The notes: generated by a model not told the origin, from the letters alone. A stretch of DNA of 7,705 nt from Tardiphaga sp. (GCA_028290765.1 JAQGJF010000935.1:1-7705); one strand, 5' to 3'; shown: positions 1 through 6,749, counted from the first letter of the stretch. Program-made: numbers and translations.

Positions 1-2
1 GT

Positions 3-203
3 CTCGACTATTTCACGATCGCCTGCGCCGAAAACAAGCGCGGAGAACTGTTGGTATTCGAGGCGGACAATACCGCTGTTGTGCACAACATGGATTCGCC
101 GGAGCTGTTTCCCTACACGCCGCCGCAGATGCGCAAGATCTTCGACGCGTTCGCAAAAATGCTGTTCGATCGCGCCCGCCGCCGCGCCGAGCGCGCCGCA
201 TGA
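3..203 (+). CDS. C-terminal fragment of a probable ATP-grasp-like protein (5' end outside window)
   Basis: The reading frame is open from the left edge to a TGA at 201-203 and gives 66 residues, so only the C-terminus is visible. The segment GELLVFEADNTAVVHNMD looks like the end of an ATP-grasp fold, where acidic and Asn residues near the end bind Mg-ATP. In rhizobial genomes similar tails (LLVFEAD followed by VVH and PQMRKIFDAF) occur in RimK/glutathione-synthase-like proteins, some with tetratricopeptide repeats; this is recalled family knowledge, not a search result. The last residues are Arg/Ala-rich and basic. The stop overlaps the next start as ATGA, so this gene and the decarboxylase are probably co-transcribed and translationally coupled. 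The reading frame is secure. The family is less so, because the diagnostic N-terminal and central ATP-grasp regions are not in the window. Confidence 0.6.
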   Translation, partial: LDYFTIACAENKRGELLVFEADNTAVVHNMDSPELFPYTPPQMRKIFDAFAKMLFDRARRRAERAA

Positions 204-1744
204 CGATGTCGCGGCGCAAAGCATCCGTGCCCCTCGGTCCGAGCGAAACGCTCGATCCGCACCATTGGGATGACATCCGCGCCCAGGGTCACCGGATGCT
301 GGACGATATGCTGGATTATGTCGCCAATGTCCGCGAACGCCCGGTCTGGCAACCGATCCCGGACGCGGTTCGCTCAAGGTTTCGCGAACAGCTGCCGCGC
401 GAGCCGTCCGATCTCGGCGAGGTCTATGCGGAGTTCAGCGAGTTCATCGCGCCTTATGCGACCGGCAACGTTCATCCCGGTTTCATGGGCTGGGTGCATG
501 GCGGCGGGACGGCGGTCGGCATGCTGGCGGAAATGCTGGCGGCCGGATTGAACGCCAATCTCGGCGGCCGCGATCACATTCCGGTCGAGGTGGAACGTCA
601 GATCGTCGAATGGACCCGGCAGATGTTCGGCTTCCCGGCGGAAGCCAGCGGCATTTTCGTCACCGGCACGTCGATGGCGAATTTGATGGCAGTGCTGGTA
701 GCGCGGACCGAGGCGCTGGGAACATCGGTGCGCCGGAACGGCGTTGCGGACACAGGCGTGTCGCTGACGGCTTACGCCTCGACCGCCATCCACGGCTGCA
801 TCGCGCAGGCGATGGACCTCGCCGGCTTCGGCAGCGAGGCATTACGCAAGATCGAGACCGACCGCTGCAACCGCATCGATGTCGCGGCGCTGCGGGCGCG
901 GATCGCCGCGGATCGCGCCGCCGGGCTCAAGCCTTTCCTCGTCGTGGGTTCGGCGGGAACCGTCGACATGGGCGCGATCGACGATCTGGCCGCGCTGAGC
1001 GCGCTCTGCCGCGAGCAAGGGCTCTGGTTTCACGTCGACGGCGCCTATGGCGCGCTCGGCATTCTGTCGCCGGAGATCGCGCCGCGGCTGGCCGGCATCG
1101 AACAGGCCAATTCGATCGCGTTCGATTTCCACAAATGGGGACAGGTGCCTTACGACGCCGGCTTTCTGATCGTTCGCGACGGCAACCAGCATCGCGACAC
1201 TTTTGCGGCCCCGGCGGCCTATCTGCGCCGCGAGACCCGCGGGCTCGCCGCGGGATCGCAGTGGCCGTGCGACCTCGGACCCGATCTGTCGCGAGGTTTT
1301 CGGGCATTGAAAACCTGGTTCACGCTAAAGGCTTACGGCGCCGACAAGCTCGGCGCCATGATCGGGCGCACCTGTGCGCTGGCGCGCTACCTCGAAGCCA
1401 GAATCTTGGCCGAGCCGCGTCTTGAACTGCTGGCACCGGTGCAGCTCAACATCGTCTGCTTCCGTTACCGCGGCGCCGATGCCGACGCCCTGAACGCCGC
1501 GATCGTCGCCGACATCCATGATTCGGGAATCGCGGCGCCTTCAACCACCACGATCCACGGCCATCTCGCGATCCGGGCCGCCATCGTCAACCACCGCACC
1601 GACGATTGCGACATCGACGCGCTGCTCGACGCCGTGCTCCATTGCGGGGCGGCCCGGGTAGATGGCCAGAGCATTAGCCTGGCACCTGCGGAACAGGTTG
1701 AACCCATGCCCGTGACGCGTTTGGGCGCTCCGGAATATTCCTGA
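200..1744 (+). CDS. PLP-dependent decarboxylase, aromatic-L-amino-acid decarboxylase fold (group II)
   Basis: This is a full-length 514-residue fold-type I PLP enzyme. The Schiff-base lysine is K312 in FDFHKWGQ, the pyridine-nitrogen aspartate is D280 in HVDGAYGA, H198 in AIHGCIAQA fits the His that stacks on the cofactor ring, and TGTSMANL (155-162) fits the phosphate-binding loop. The N-terminal GFMGWVHGGG segment (about 95-104) matches the substrate-side region of the family. Members remove the alpha-carboxylate of an amino acid to give an amine. The substrate (aromatic amino acid, glutamate, aspartate or diaminobutyrate) cannot be told from what I can see. Length is near the family norm of 470-520. 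ATG 200 was chosen because it overlaps the upstream stop; an in-frame ATG at 206 is an alternative. Homologues are sometimes mislabelled as cytochrome d oxidase subunit in rhizobial genomes. The next gene is convergent, with a 24-bp gap and no clear terminator. Confidence 0.9.
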   Translation: MTMSRRKASVPLGPSETLDPHHWDDIRAQGHRMLDDMLDYVANVRERPVWQPIPDAVRSRFREQLPREPSDLGEVYAEFSEFIAPYATGNVHPGFMGWVHGGGTAVGMLAEMLAAGLNANLGGRDHIPVEVERQIVEWTRQMFGFPAEASGIFVTGTSMANLMAVLVARTEALGTSVRRNGVADTGVSLTAYASTAIHGCIAQAMDLAGFGSEALRKIETDRCNRIDVAALRARIAADRAAGLKPFLVVGSAGTVDMGAIDDLAALSALCREQGLWFHVDGAYGALGILSPEIAPRLAGIEQANSIAFDFHKWGQVPYDAGFLIVRDGNQHRDTFAAPAAYLRRETRGLAAGSQWPCDLGPDLSRGFRALKTWFTLKAYGADKLGAMIGRTCALARYLEARILAEPRLELLAPVQLNIVCFRYRGADADALNAAIVADIHDSGIAAPSTTTIHGHLAIRAAIVNHRTDDCDIDALLDAVLHCGAARVDGQSISLAPAEQVEPMPVTRLGAPEYS

Positions 1745-1768
1745 GAGCCGCAGTTCACTATCAAGCGA

Positions 1769-2221
1769 CTACTTCTTCGCGGGCTTGTCGATCAGGTGCG
1801 CGAGGCGGCGCAGCGCCAACGGATAGCCTTGGGTCCCGAATCCGGCGATCACGCCATCGGCCCGGCCGGACACATAGGAATGATGCCGGAAAGCCTCCCG
1901 CTTGTGAACGTTGGAAATGTGAATTTCGATCACCGGACCGTCGAACGCATTCAGGGCGTCGAGGATGGCCACCGAGGTGTGGGTGAAGGCCGCCGGGTTG
2001 ATCGCGATGCCGGCCGCGGTTTCGCGCGCCTCGTGAATCCAGTCGATGATCTCATATTCGCGATTGCTCTGGGCGAACTTGATCTCGAGTTTCAGCTCTT
2101 TCGCCAACCCCCGGCATTCCTTCTCGATGTCGGCGAGCGTCTCAAACCCATAGATCTCGGGCTGGCGCTTGCCGAGCAGATTGAGGTTGGGTCCGTTGAG
2201 GACATAGACAAGACGGCTCAT
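1769..2221 (-). CDS. aroQ: Type II 3-dehydroquinate dehydratase
   Basis: The product converts 3-dehydroquinate to 3-dehydroshikimate, a step of the shikimate pathway that is also used in quinate catabolism. It is a cytosolic enzyme that forms dodecamers in known members. With ATG at 2221 it has 150 residues, the normal length. All expected signatures are present: [18 protein letters not shown] at the N-terminus with the catalytic tyrosine Y24 and the lid arginine R19, N75 in NPAAFTHTS, the general-acid histidine H101 in EIHISN, and R112 in FRHHSY. An upstream in-frame TTG at 2245 would add eight residues, but ATG 2221 has a GGAGA ribosome site 7 nt away and begins right at the conserved core. 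It faces the decarboxylase tail to tail. In many alphaproteobacteria aroQ precedes accB and accC; here it does not, so this may be a second, paralogous copy. Confidence 0.94.
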   Translation of the reverse strand: MSRLVYVLNGPNLNLLGKRQPEIYGFETLADIEKECRGLAKELKLEIKFAQSNREYEIIDWIHEARETAAGIAINPAAFTHTSVAILDALNAFDGPVIEIHISNVHKREAFRHHSYVSGRADGVIAGFGTQGYPLALRRLAHLIDKPAKK

Positions 2222-2228
2222 GGTGCGG

Positions 2229-2233
2229 TCTCC
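2229..2233 (-). promoter_or_regulatory. Ribosome binding site deciding the aroQ start
   Basis: GGAGA read on the minus strand, 7 nt before ATG 2221. It supports that ATG over the upstream TTG at 2245. Confidence 0.7.
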
Positions 2234-2328
2234 GATCGAAGGCAATTCCGGCGCTCACGTGGTCCGGTTGAGTACCTGCGTTGGGGCGGCCCTGTCCATG
2301 TCGAATCTTGACAAATAAGGGGTAATTT

Positions 2329-2636
2329 GACGGGTGCTTGCCCCCGGGGAGCGAAGCTGCGGCGATCCAGACCGAGATCGGCAAGCCCCCCGCCCGGCGT
2401 ATCTCCACGCGCTGATCTTCAGGCCCGGTTTCAAGGTGCTGATCTCGCAGATCTAGGATCCCCGCGACCCGATAGCGACGTGCAGTTCGGCGGAGTACGC
2501 CTTGATCGGCGATTTCATCCGCCACGACGAGCCCACATCCGACCGAGACGATGTCGTCACACCATGATATGCCCTTGACCGGATCTATACGATGGAGCCC
2601 GGCGAAGCCGTGCTGCCGCGCCCGCCGATCAAATAG
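2329..2636 (+). pseudogene. Decayed C-terminal part of an intradiol ring-cleavage dioxygenase (hydroxyquinol/catechol 1,2-dioxygenase type)
   Basis: Read from 2400, the frame gives YLHALIFRPGFKVLISQI, stop, DPRDP, then after a shifted stretch ALIGDFIRHDEP, VVTP, stop, YALDRIYTMEPGEAVLPRPPIK and a final TAG at 2634-2636. This follows the C-terminus of intradiol dioxygenases (HLHFLIFKPGFKTLISQVYDPDDP, DSDVQFG, LIGNYVRHDEP, PWYSLD, MEPGEA, LPRPPIK). A TAG at 2454 replaces the usual Tyr and a TGA at 2565 replaces the usual Trp. DSDVQFGGVR is present but in the +1 frame (about 2463-2495), so at least two small indels have occurred. The first His of the iron-binding HxH pair reads Tyr (2400-2402) and a few bases just before it seem lost. 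Homology fades upstream of about 2370; GACGGG at 2329 may be the last trace of the DGPVG segment. The N-terminal two thirds are absent. The protein cannot be functional. Confidence 0.72.
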
Positions 2637-2665
2637 GACTCCCCCGGACAAGGAATGCAACCGAG

Positions 2666-3289
2666 ATGCTGAAACTCTATTATTCTCCTGGCGCGTGCTC
2701 GCTGGCCTCGCATATCGCTCTGGAAGAGTCGGGTGCGCCCTACACGACCCAGCGGGTCGACCTGAAAAGCGGCGAGCAGCGGACGCCCGACTATTTGAAG
2801 ATCAACTTCAAGGGCCGGGTGCCGGCCCTGGTGACTGATCGCGGCGTCCTGACAGAAAACCCGGCCATCCTGGCTTATATCGCGCAAAACTTTCCGAAAG
2901 CCGACCTGGCCGATCTCGGCGACAGTTTTGCGTTTGCCGAAATGCAGGCGTTTAACCTCTATCTGGCCACGACCGTGCACGTCGCCTTCACCCATGTTTT
3001 CCGCCCCACCCGCTATGCCGATGGGGAAGACACAGCGGCGGCGATGCGGGTCAAATGCAGCGCCGCCATCGACGACAGCTTTACCGCCATCGGCGAGAAG
3101 CTGTCGGACGGGCGGCCCTTCGTGCATGGCGACCGCTACACCCTCTCGGATCCATATCTGCTGGTATTTTCACGGTGGCTCGACCGGGCCAACCTGGGAC
3201 CGGTCGACAAGTTTCCGCTCGTGGCCGCGCACCGCAAGCGGATCGAGGCCCGACCGGCAGTGCAGAAGGTCTTCGCAACCGAGAGCTAG
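2666..3289 (+). CDS. Glutathione S-transferase, beta-class-like
   Basis: The 207-residue protein has the standard two-domain GST layout. Residues 1-80 form the thioredoxin-like glutathione site: YYSPGACSLASHIAL with C11 (the beta-class cysteine position) and S12, cis-proline P53 in GRVPAL, and E64-N65 for the gamma-glutamyl group. Residues about 88-207 form the helical domain, with the N-capping-box motif YTLSDPYLLVF near 160-170. Bacterial members conjugate or reduce electrophiles and some act in aromatic degradation; the substrate here is unknown. The start is ATG 2666 with AAGGAA 10 nt upstream. It follows the dioxygenase relic on the same strand by 29 bp, so it may once have been the next gene of an aromatic catabolic operon. 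No frame damage is seen and length is normal. Confidence 0.93.
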   Translation: MLKLYYSPGACSLASHIALEESGAPYTTQRVDLKSGEQRTPDYLKINFKGRVPALVTDRGVLTENPAILAYIAQNFPKADLADLGDSFAFAEMQAFNLYLATTVHVAFTHVFRPTRYADGEDTAAAMRVKCSAAIDDSFTAIGEKLSDGRPFVHGDRYTLSDPYLLVFSRWLDRANLGPVDKFPLVAAHRKRIEARPAVQKVFATES

Positions 3290-3299
3290 GTTTTAACGT

Positions 3300-3557
3300 T
3301 CAGCGGGGTCGCTTCCGCCGTGCCGTCGAAGTCCAATACGCGCCGCTCCGCGCTTCACCGGCATCGGACGACGGAACGATGGATGGCGCCCCATCGAGAT
3401 TCTGCCGATGCATCCGATCGAGCAACTGGAGATGCCGCGGATGGTCGACCGTCGGGTTTTTGAGGAGCTGCCGCAGGCGATATCCGACTTCCTGGCAGAT
3501 TGCGCGGCTATGAACGCTGTCGATTTGCACATCGGGGTAGTTGGTCAATCGCGGCAT
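3300..3557 (-). CDS. Small protein of unknown function (85 aa)
   Basis: I do not recognise a named family. The region MPRLTNYPDVQIDSVHSR, then AICQEVGYRLRQLL (helical and amphipathic), then LLDRMHR and DGAPSIVPSSD, resembles short hypothetical proteins of Bradyrhizobium and relatives that end in a PSIVPS-type motif; this is recollection only. ATG 3557 was chosen because the similarity begins there; the open frame runs back to 3656, but that extension looks non-coding. The ribosome site is weak (GGA about 8 nt upstream). The last 20 or so residues after SIVPSSD are Arg-rich and unlike the rest, so the true C-terminus may have been lost by a frameshift. It is predicted cytosolic, with no signal peptide or membrane segment. 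It converges on the GST gene with a 10-bp gap. The opposite-strand frame 3408-3734 is taken as its shadow. Confidence 0.45.
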   Translation of the reverse strand: MPRLTNYPDVQIDSVHSRAICQEVGYRLRQLLKNPTVDHPRHLQLLDRMHRQNLDGAPSIVPSSDAGEARSGAYWTSTARRKRPR

Positions 3558-3815
3558 GAAACGTCCAATCCACTGGTCCTGAAACCACAAGCCCCGAACC
3601 AATGCGGTAGCGGCAGATCGGTTTCGGCCTGTGGCCGCCGATCCGGTGCAACGCACCGTAAATTTAGTTCAAATGAGGTGGAACTATTCCGCTGCGTGAG
3701 CCTAATCACATTCGATCGGTCGCGGCCGGCCTAGTTTACGTCTATGATTTCCAAGTTACCGATCCGGACTTGACCTAATCTATTGCCGTTGCGGGCATAA
3801 AAATCGGGTTGCAAG

Positions 3816-5624
3816 ATGCAGGGCATTCGCTCGGTCATATTGGGCGCGGCGATATTGGCGCTGAGTCATACCAGCGCCTTCGCCGACAAGCGCGTTGCCC
3901 TGGTGATCGGCAACTCGGCCTATCAAAATGCCCCGCAGCTCGCCAATCCGGCCAGCGATGCGGCCGCCATGGCCGCGACATTCCGGAATGCCAATTTCGA
4001 CATCGTCGAATCGCGAGCCGATCTGTCGGCGACGGAGATGCGGCGGACGCTGCGGGATTTCAACGACAAGGCCCGCGACGCGGACATCGCGGTGATTTAT
4101 TTCGCCGGCCACGGCATCGAGGTCGACGGCATCAATTACCTCATTCCCGTCGATGCCCTGCTGGAGCGCGACACCGACGTTTATGACGAGACCTTCGCGC
4201 TGGATCGCATTCTGATCGCGGTCGAGCCGGCCAAGCGTCTGCGCCTGGTGATCCTCGACGCCTGCCGGGACAATCCGTTTTCCAAGACGATGAAGCGGAC
4301 GTCGGTTACGAGGTCGATCGAGCGGGGCCTAGCCAAGGTCGAACCGGCAAGCTCGAATACCATGGTCGCCTTTGCGGCCAAGGCCGGCTCGACGGCGCTG
4401 GACGGCGACAAGAGCAGCCCGTTTGCCGCAGCGCTGGTGAAATACATCACCAAACCGGGCCTCGACCTGCGCAAGGCATTCGGATTTGTGCGCGACGATG
4501 TCCTGAAGGCGACCGGCAACAAGCAGGAGCCGTTCGTCTACGGCTCGCTCGGCGGAGAAGACGTCTCGCTGGTGCCGGCGGCAACGCCCGCGACTGCCGC
4601 GCCGGCATCGGGTGCGGTCAACGCCGACATCCGTGGCGACTACGAACTGGCCGAGCGCATCGGCACCAAGGCCGGCTGGGACGCGTTCGTCGCGAATTAT
4701 CCGAACGGCTTCTACGCGCAACTGGCCAAGGCCCAGCGCGACAAACTGGTAGCGGAAGAAGCCCGCATCGCGGCCACCGAAAAAGCCAAGGCGGCCGCGG
4801 ACGAAAAAGCCAGGCTCACCGCCGAGGGCGCCCAGGCCGCCGTGCAGGCCAAGGCCGCGGCCCAGGCCAGAACCGCCGAAGAGGCGCGCGTCGCCGCCGA
4901 GAAGAAGAAGGCCGCCGAAGATGATAAGGTCGCCGCCGCCGAACGCGCGAAAACCGCCGCGCTGGCCAGAACCGACGATATCAAGGCCGCCACTGCGGCG
5001 ACAACGGCGCCTGCCGACAGGCGAATGCTTGACGACCGGCCGGCCGGCCAGGGCACGGCCCTCGCCTCGACGGACCCCAGCTCGCAGGCCGACGTGAAAC
5101 CGGTTGACGGCGACATTCCACGCCTGCTGCAAAGCGAGCTGCGCCGTGTCGGCTGCAATACCGGCGCGGTCGACGGCAACTGGAATGCGGCGGCCCAGAA
5201 ATCGCTCGACCTGTTCAACAAGAATGCCGGCACCAGATTAGATGCGAAAGTTGCGAACCTGGAGGCACTGGATGCGGTCAGGAGCAAATCCGCACGCGTG
5301 TGTGCGCTGATCTGTGATCGCGGCTATCGCGCCGATGGCGATCGCTGTATCAGGATCGGCTGCCGTGCGGGTTTTGAAGTCGGCGATGACGGCAGCTGCA
5401 AGCGCATCGAACCGAAACAGCGCCCGGCACAACGCGAACCGCGGCCGGTGGCCCGGGCGCCGCGAACGGAACCGGTGGCGGCAGCTTCCGCGCGGGTTAA
5501 ACCATCGGGGCAGATCATCTGCACGATGGCGGGATGCCGGCCGGTCCGATCGGGTTGTCATCTCGAGATCGAAGGCTACTCGAGCCGCAACGGGCAAAGC
5601 GGCCAAGCCGAGGTCTGTAATTAA
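3816..5624 (+). CDS. Exported caspase-family (peptidase C14) protein with coiled coil, peptidoglycan-binding-like segment and Cys-rich tail
   Basis: The 602-residue protein starts with a signal peptide (1-23, AFA before D24). The caspase p20-like domain spans about 24-252: RVALVIGNSAYQ strand, catalytic histidine H99 in YFAGHGIEVDG and catalytic cysteine C150 in VILDACRDNPF. Such proteins are clan CD cysteine peptidases; export suggests a periplasmic role, but the substrate is unknown. An ELAERIGTKAGWDAFVANYPNG-like helical segment (277-310) is followed by an Ala/Lys/Glu-rich coiled coil (about 312-388) and a low-complexity linker. Residues 434-488 (RLLQSELRRVGCNTGAVDGNWN onward) resemble a peptidoglycan-binding-1 fold. 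Cysteines 447, 496, 500, 511, 516, 528, 569, 574, 581 and 601 all lie in the C-terminal quarter and probably form disulfides. ATG 3816 is the only start that gives a proper signal peptide; its ribosome site is weak. The 258-bp upstream gap holds no clear promoter. Confidence 0.9.
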   Translation: MQGIRSVILGAAILALSHTSAFADKRVALVIGNSAYQNAPQLANPASDAAAMAATFRNANFDIVESRADLSATEMRRTLRDFNDKARDADIAVIYFAGHGIEVDGINYLIPVDALLERDTDVYDETFALDRILIAVEPAKRLRLVILDACRDNPFSKTMKRTSVTRSIERGLAKVEPASSNTMVAFAAKAGSTALDGDKSSPFAAALVKYITKPGLDLRKAFGFVRDDVLKATGNKQEPFVYGSLGGEDVSLVPAATPATAAPASGAVNADIRGDYELAERIGTKAGWDAFVANYPNGFYAQLAKAQRDKLVAEEARIAATEKAKAAADEKARLTAEGAQAAVQAKAAAQARTAEEARVAAEKKKAAEDDKVAAAERAKTAALARTDDIKAATAATTAPADRRMLDDRPAGQGTALASTDPSSQADVKPVDGDIPRLLQSELRRVGCNTGAVDGNWNAAAQKSLDLFNKNAGTRLDAKVANLEALDAVRSKSARVCALICDRGYRADGDRCIRIGCRAGFEVGDDGSCKRIEPKQRPAQREPRPVARAPRTEPVAAASARVKPSGQIICTMAGCRPVRSGCHLEIEGYSSRNGQSGQAEVCN

Positions 5625-5760
5625 GTCCAAACTGCGGCAATTTCTCTGCGTGTGGCTCAATGCAATATGCTGAAAAAATTGAGGAGAATTCGCCGACAGA
5701 GGGGTGACAAGGATGCGATAATGGCGACAATCCGCCGAAAGTGCGTATTGGAACCCGTTC

Positions 5761-6342
5761 GTGACTGGAATTCGCAAGACCGCCCTGCTGTATACCGCCA
5801 TCGCGTTCGGCGTCGCATCGATGCCGATGCAGTCGCATGCGCAGTGGTGGAAGCCGCGCGCACCGATCGACTTTGAAGAATGCGCCGACAATGCCGAGAG
5901 GACGGCCGCGTCGAAAGAAGCAAAGGCGTCGCTGTTGTCCGAATGCGAATCCAAATTCGCCGGCCGGCGCAAGCCTGGTGGCGGCTACACTTATTACGAT
6001 TTCATGCAGAACCGGCATTTCGATATTGCCGGGCCGAATCCGACCAAGGAAGAACTCAAGCAGATCGACGAACAATATACCGCTTTTCTGGACAACCACC
6101 GGCGCAGCATCATCGCGGCCGCTTTCACGCAGAAGCAACAGCAGCAGAGCCAGGCGGAGCTTACGAAAGAGAAGCGGCCCGCGCCGTCAGCATCGACAAA
6201 CAGAATTCCGATTCCAGTCAGCCGGCCTCGGGCCAAACCTGGCGACTGCAACGATCATTCGCTGTCCTGTGGCTGGTCGCAATTGGCCGCGAAGATAAAG
6301 ACGCTGCTAGGACCTCCGCCGAAGAAAACCAATCGCGGTTGA
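5761..6342 (+). CDS. Secreted four-cysteine protein of unknown function (193 aa, GTG start)
   Basis: No named family is recognised; similar hypothetical proteins are, from memory, found in Bradyrhizobium. A signal peptide is clear: basic IRK, a hydrophobic stretch, then QSHA with likely cleavage after A27, giving a mature protein that begins QWWKPR. Cysteines C41 and C62 flank a charged helix and C163 and C170 lie near the C-terminus, consistent with two periplasmic disulfides. A motif GRRKPGGGYTYYDFMQ (68-83) is followed by helix, a Gln-rich run near 124-131 and a Pro/Lys-rich tail. The start is GTG 5761: a TAA at 5719 closes the frame upstream and no other start codon lies between. GGAA sits 7 nt ahead. 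It follows the caspase-like gene by 136 bp on the same strand and may be co-transcribed. It ends 24 bp from the convergent 70-residue gene. Confidence 0.82.
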   Translation: MTGIRKTALLYTAIAFGVASMPMQSHAQWWKPRAPIDFEECADNAERTAASKEAKASLLSECESKFAGRRKPGGGYTYYDFMQNRHFDIAGPNPTKEELKQIDEQYTAFLDNHRRSIIAAAFTQKQQQQSQAELTKEKRPAPSASTNRIPIPVSRPRAKPGDCNDHSLSCGWSQLAAKIKTLLGPPPKKTNRG

Positions 6343-6366
6343 ACGTTTGGACTGACCCGGCCCGCT

Positions 6367-6579
6367 TCAATAACCTCGAACGCGCCTGTTGTGCCGTCGT
6401 GAAGCCGGTCTGGCCTCGCGCACCAGCGGTCGAGCGCCAACGCCCGCCCTTTGCTCGGCCAGTCGGGCGTCGTAGCCGGGCGACGGCGTGACGGTGGGAG
6501 GCGCGGCCATGGCCGGCGCGAACCAGGCCAGGCTCCCGAACAGGGCGGCGACGGCAATTGTTGCATGAAGCAGCTTCAT
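6367..6579 (-). CDS. Small secreted basic protein of unknown function (70 aa)
   Basis: The frame is open from 6684, but ATG 6579 is the clear start: it has GAGGA at 6588-6592, 8 nt away, and begins a textbook signal peptide (MKLLH, a hydrophobic core with FGSLAWF, then APAMA before APP, cleavage after about residue 25). The mature part has about 45 residues: a Pro/Thr segment (PPTVTPSPGYDARLAEQR) and an Arg-rich end (RPASRRHNRRVRGY) with no cysteine. It is strongly basic, so binding to an acidic surface or nucleic acid is possible but not shown. No family is recognised. It is convergent with the 193-residue gene (24 bp) and lies downstream of the ketopantoate reductase-like gene on the same strand, separated by the repeat element and about 120 bp of leader. 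Confidence 0.72.
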   Translation of the reverse strand: MKLLHATIAVAALFGSLAWFAPAMAAPPTVTPSPGYDARLAEQRAGVGARPLVREARPASRRHNRRVRGY

Positions 6580-6587
6580 GGAAATCT

Positions 6588-6592
6588 TCCTC
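6588..6592 (-). promoter_or_regulatory. Ribosome binding site of the 70-aa secreted protein
   Basis: GAGGA on the minus strand, 8 nt before ATG 6579. It fixes that start within a longer open frame. Confidence 0.7.
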
Positions 6593-6632
6593 GATGTGAA
6601 CGAACCGGCGCGCGCGCCGCTGCGTGGAAGCA

Positions 6633-6661
6633 CATATGATGCTCGAATTGCGGCCGAACAA
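6633..6661 (-). promoter_or_regulatory. Candidate promoter for the 70-aa secreted protein
   Basis: On the minus strand TTGTTC (6661-6656) and CATATG (6638-6633) are separated by 17 nt, which fits a weak sigma-70-type pair. Transcription would begin about 45-50 nt upstream of the ribosome binding site. GC-rich alphaproteobacterial promoters are poorly predicted by eye, so this is only a candidate. Confidence 0.25.
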
Positions 6662-6702
6662 TCGCACGATCGGCGGCGCCGCAAAGTACGGCCGGCGCAA
6701 TG

Positions 6703-6749
6703 CTAGAGCCTTTTCCGTTTCGATAGAAACGAAACGGAAAAGGCTCTAG
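6703..6749. other. Perfect 19-bp inverted repeat (hairpin within the repeat element)
   Basis: CTAGAGCCTTTTCCGTTTC pairs exactly with 6731-6749 around the 9-nt loop GATAGAAAC. An alternative shorter loop exists, since GTTTC (6717-6721) can also pair with GAAAC (6726-6730). No T-tract follows on either strand, so it is not a classical rho-independent terminator, although it could stall transcription or protect a 3' end. Confidence 0.85.

Noticed and set aside
610..1425. 271-residue plus-strand open frame inside the decarboxylase gene
   Set aside because: Arg/Gly-rich translation typical of an out-of-frame reading of a GC-rich gene; the decarboxylase frame carries all catalytic motifs.
2308..2313. 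TTGACA, a perfect -35-like hexamer
   Set aside because: No -10-like hexamer at 16-18 nt; it lies just upstream of the decayed gene and proves nothing.
2142..2660. 172-residue minus-strand frame upstream of and overlapping aroQ
   Set aside because: It is antisense to the dioxygenase relic; the protein similarity lies on the plus strand.
3770..3801. TTGACC followed by CATAAA as a promoter for the caspase gene
   Set aside because: The spacer is 20 nt, outside the usual range, and the -10 match is weak.
4749..4980. Tandem-repeat look of the Ala/Lys/Glu codons in the caspase gene
   Set aside because: No exact repeat unit; this is compositional bias of a coiled coil.
4329..5132. 267-residue minus-strand Gly-rich open frame opposite the caspase gene
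   Set aside because: Low-complexity Gly/Arg sequence is the antisense of the Ala/Lys/Glu coiled coil; no ribosome site or domain.
5721..5876. Short plus-strand frame from ATG 5721 overlapping the start of the 193-aa gene
   Set aside because: Its translation is Arg-rich without features, whereas the GTG 5761 frame gives a signal peptide and conserved-looking motifs.
5238..5972. 244-residue minus-strand frame spanning the caspase tail and the 193-aa gene
   Set aside because: It runs antisense through two supported genes and has no recognisable motif.
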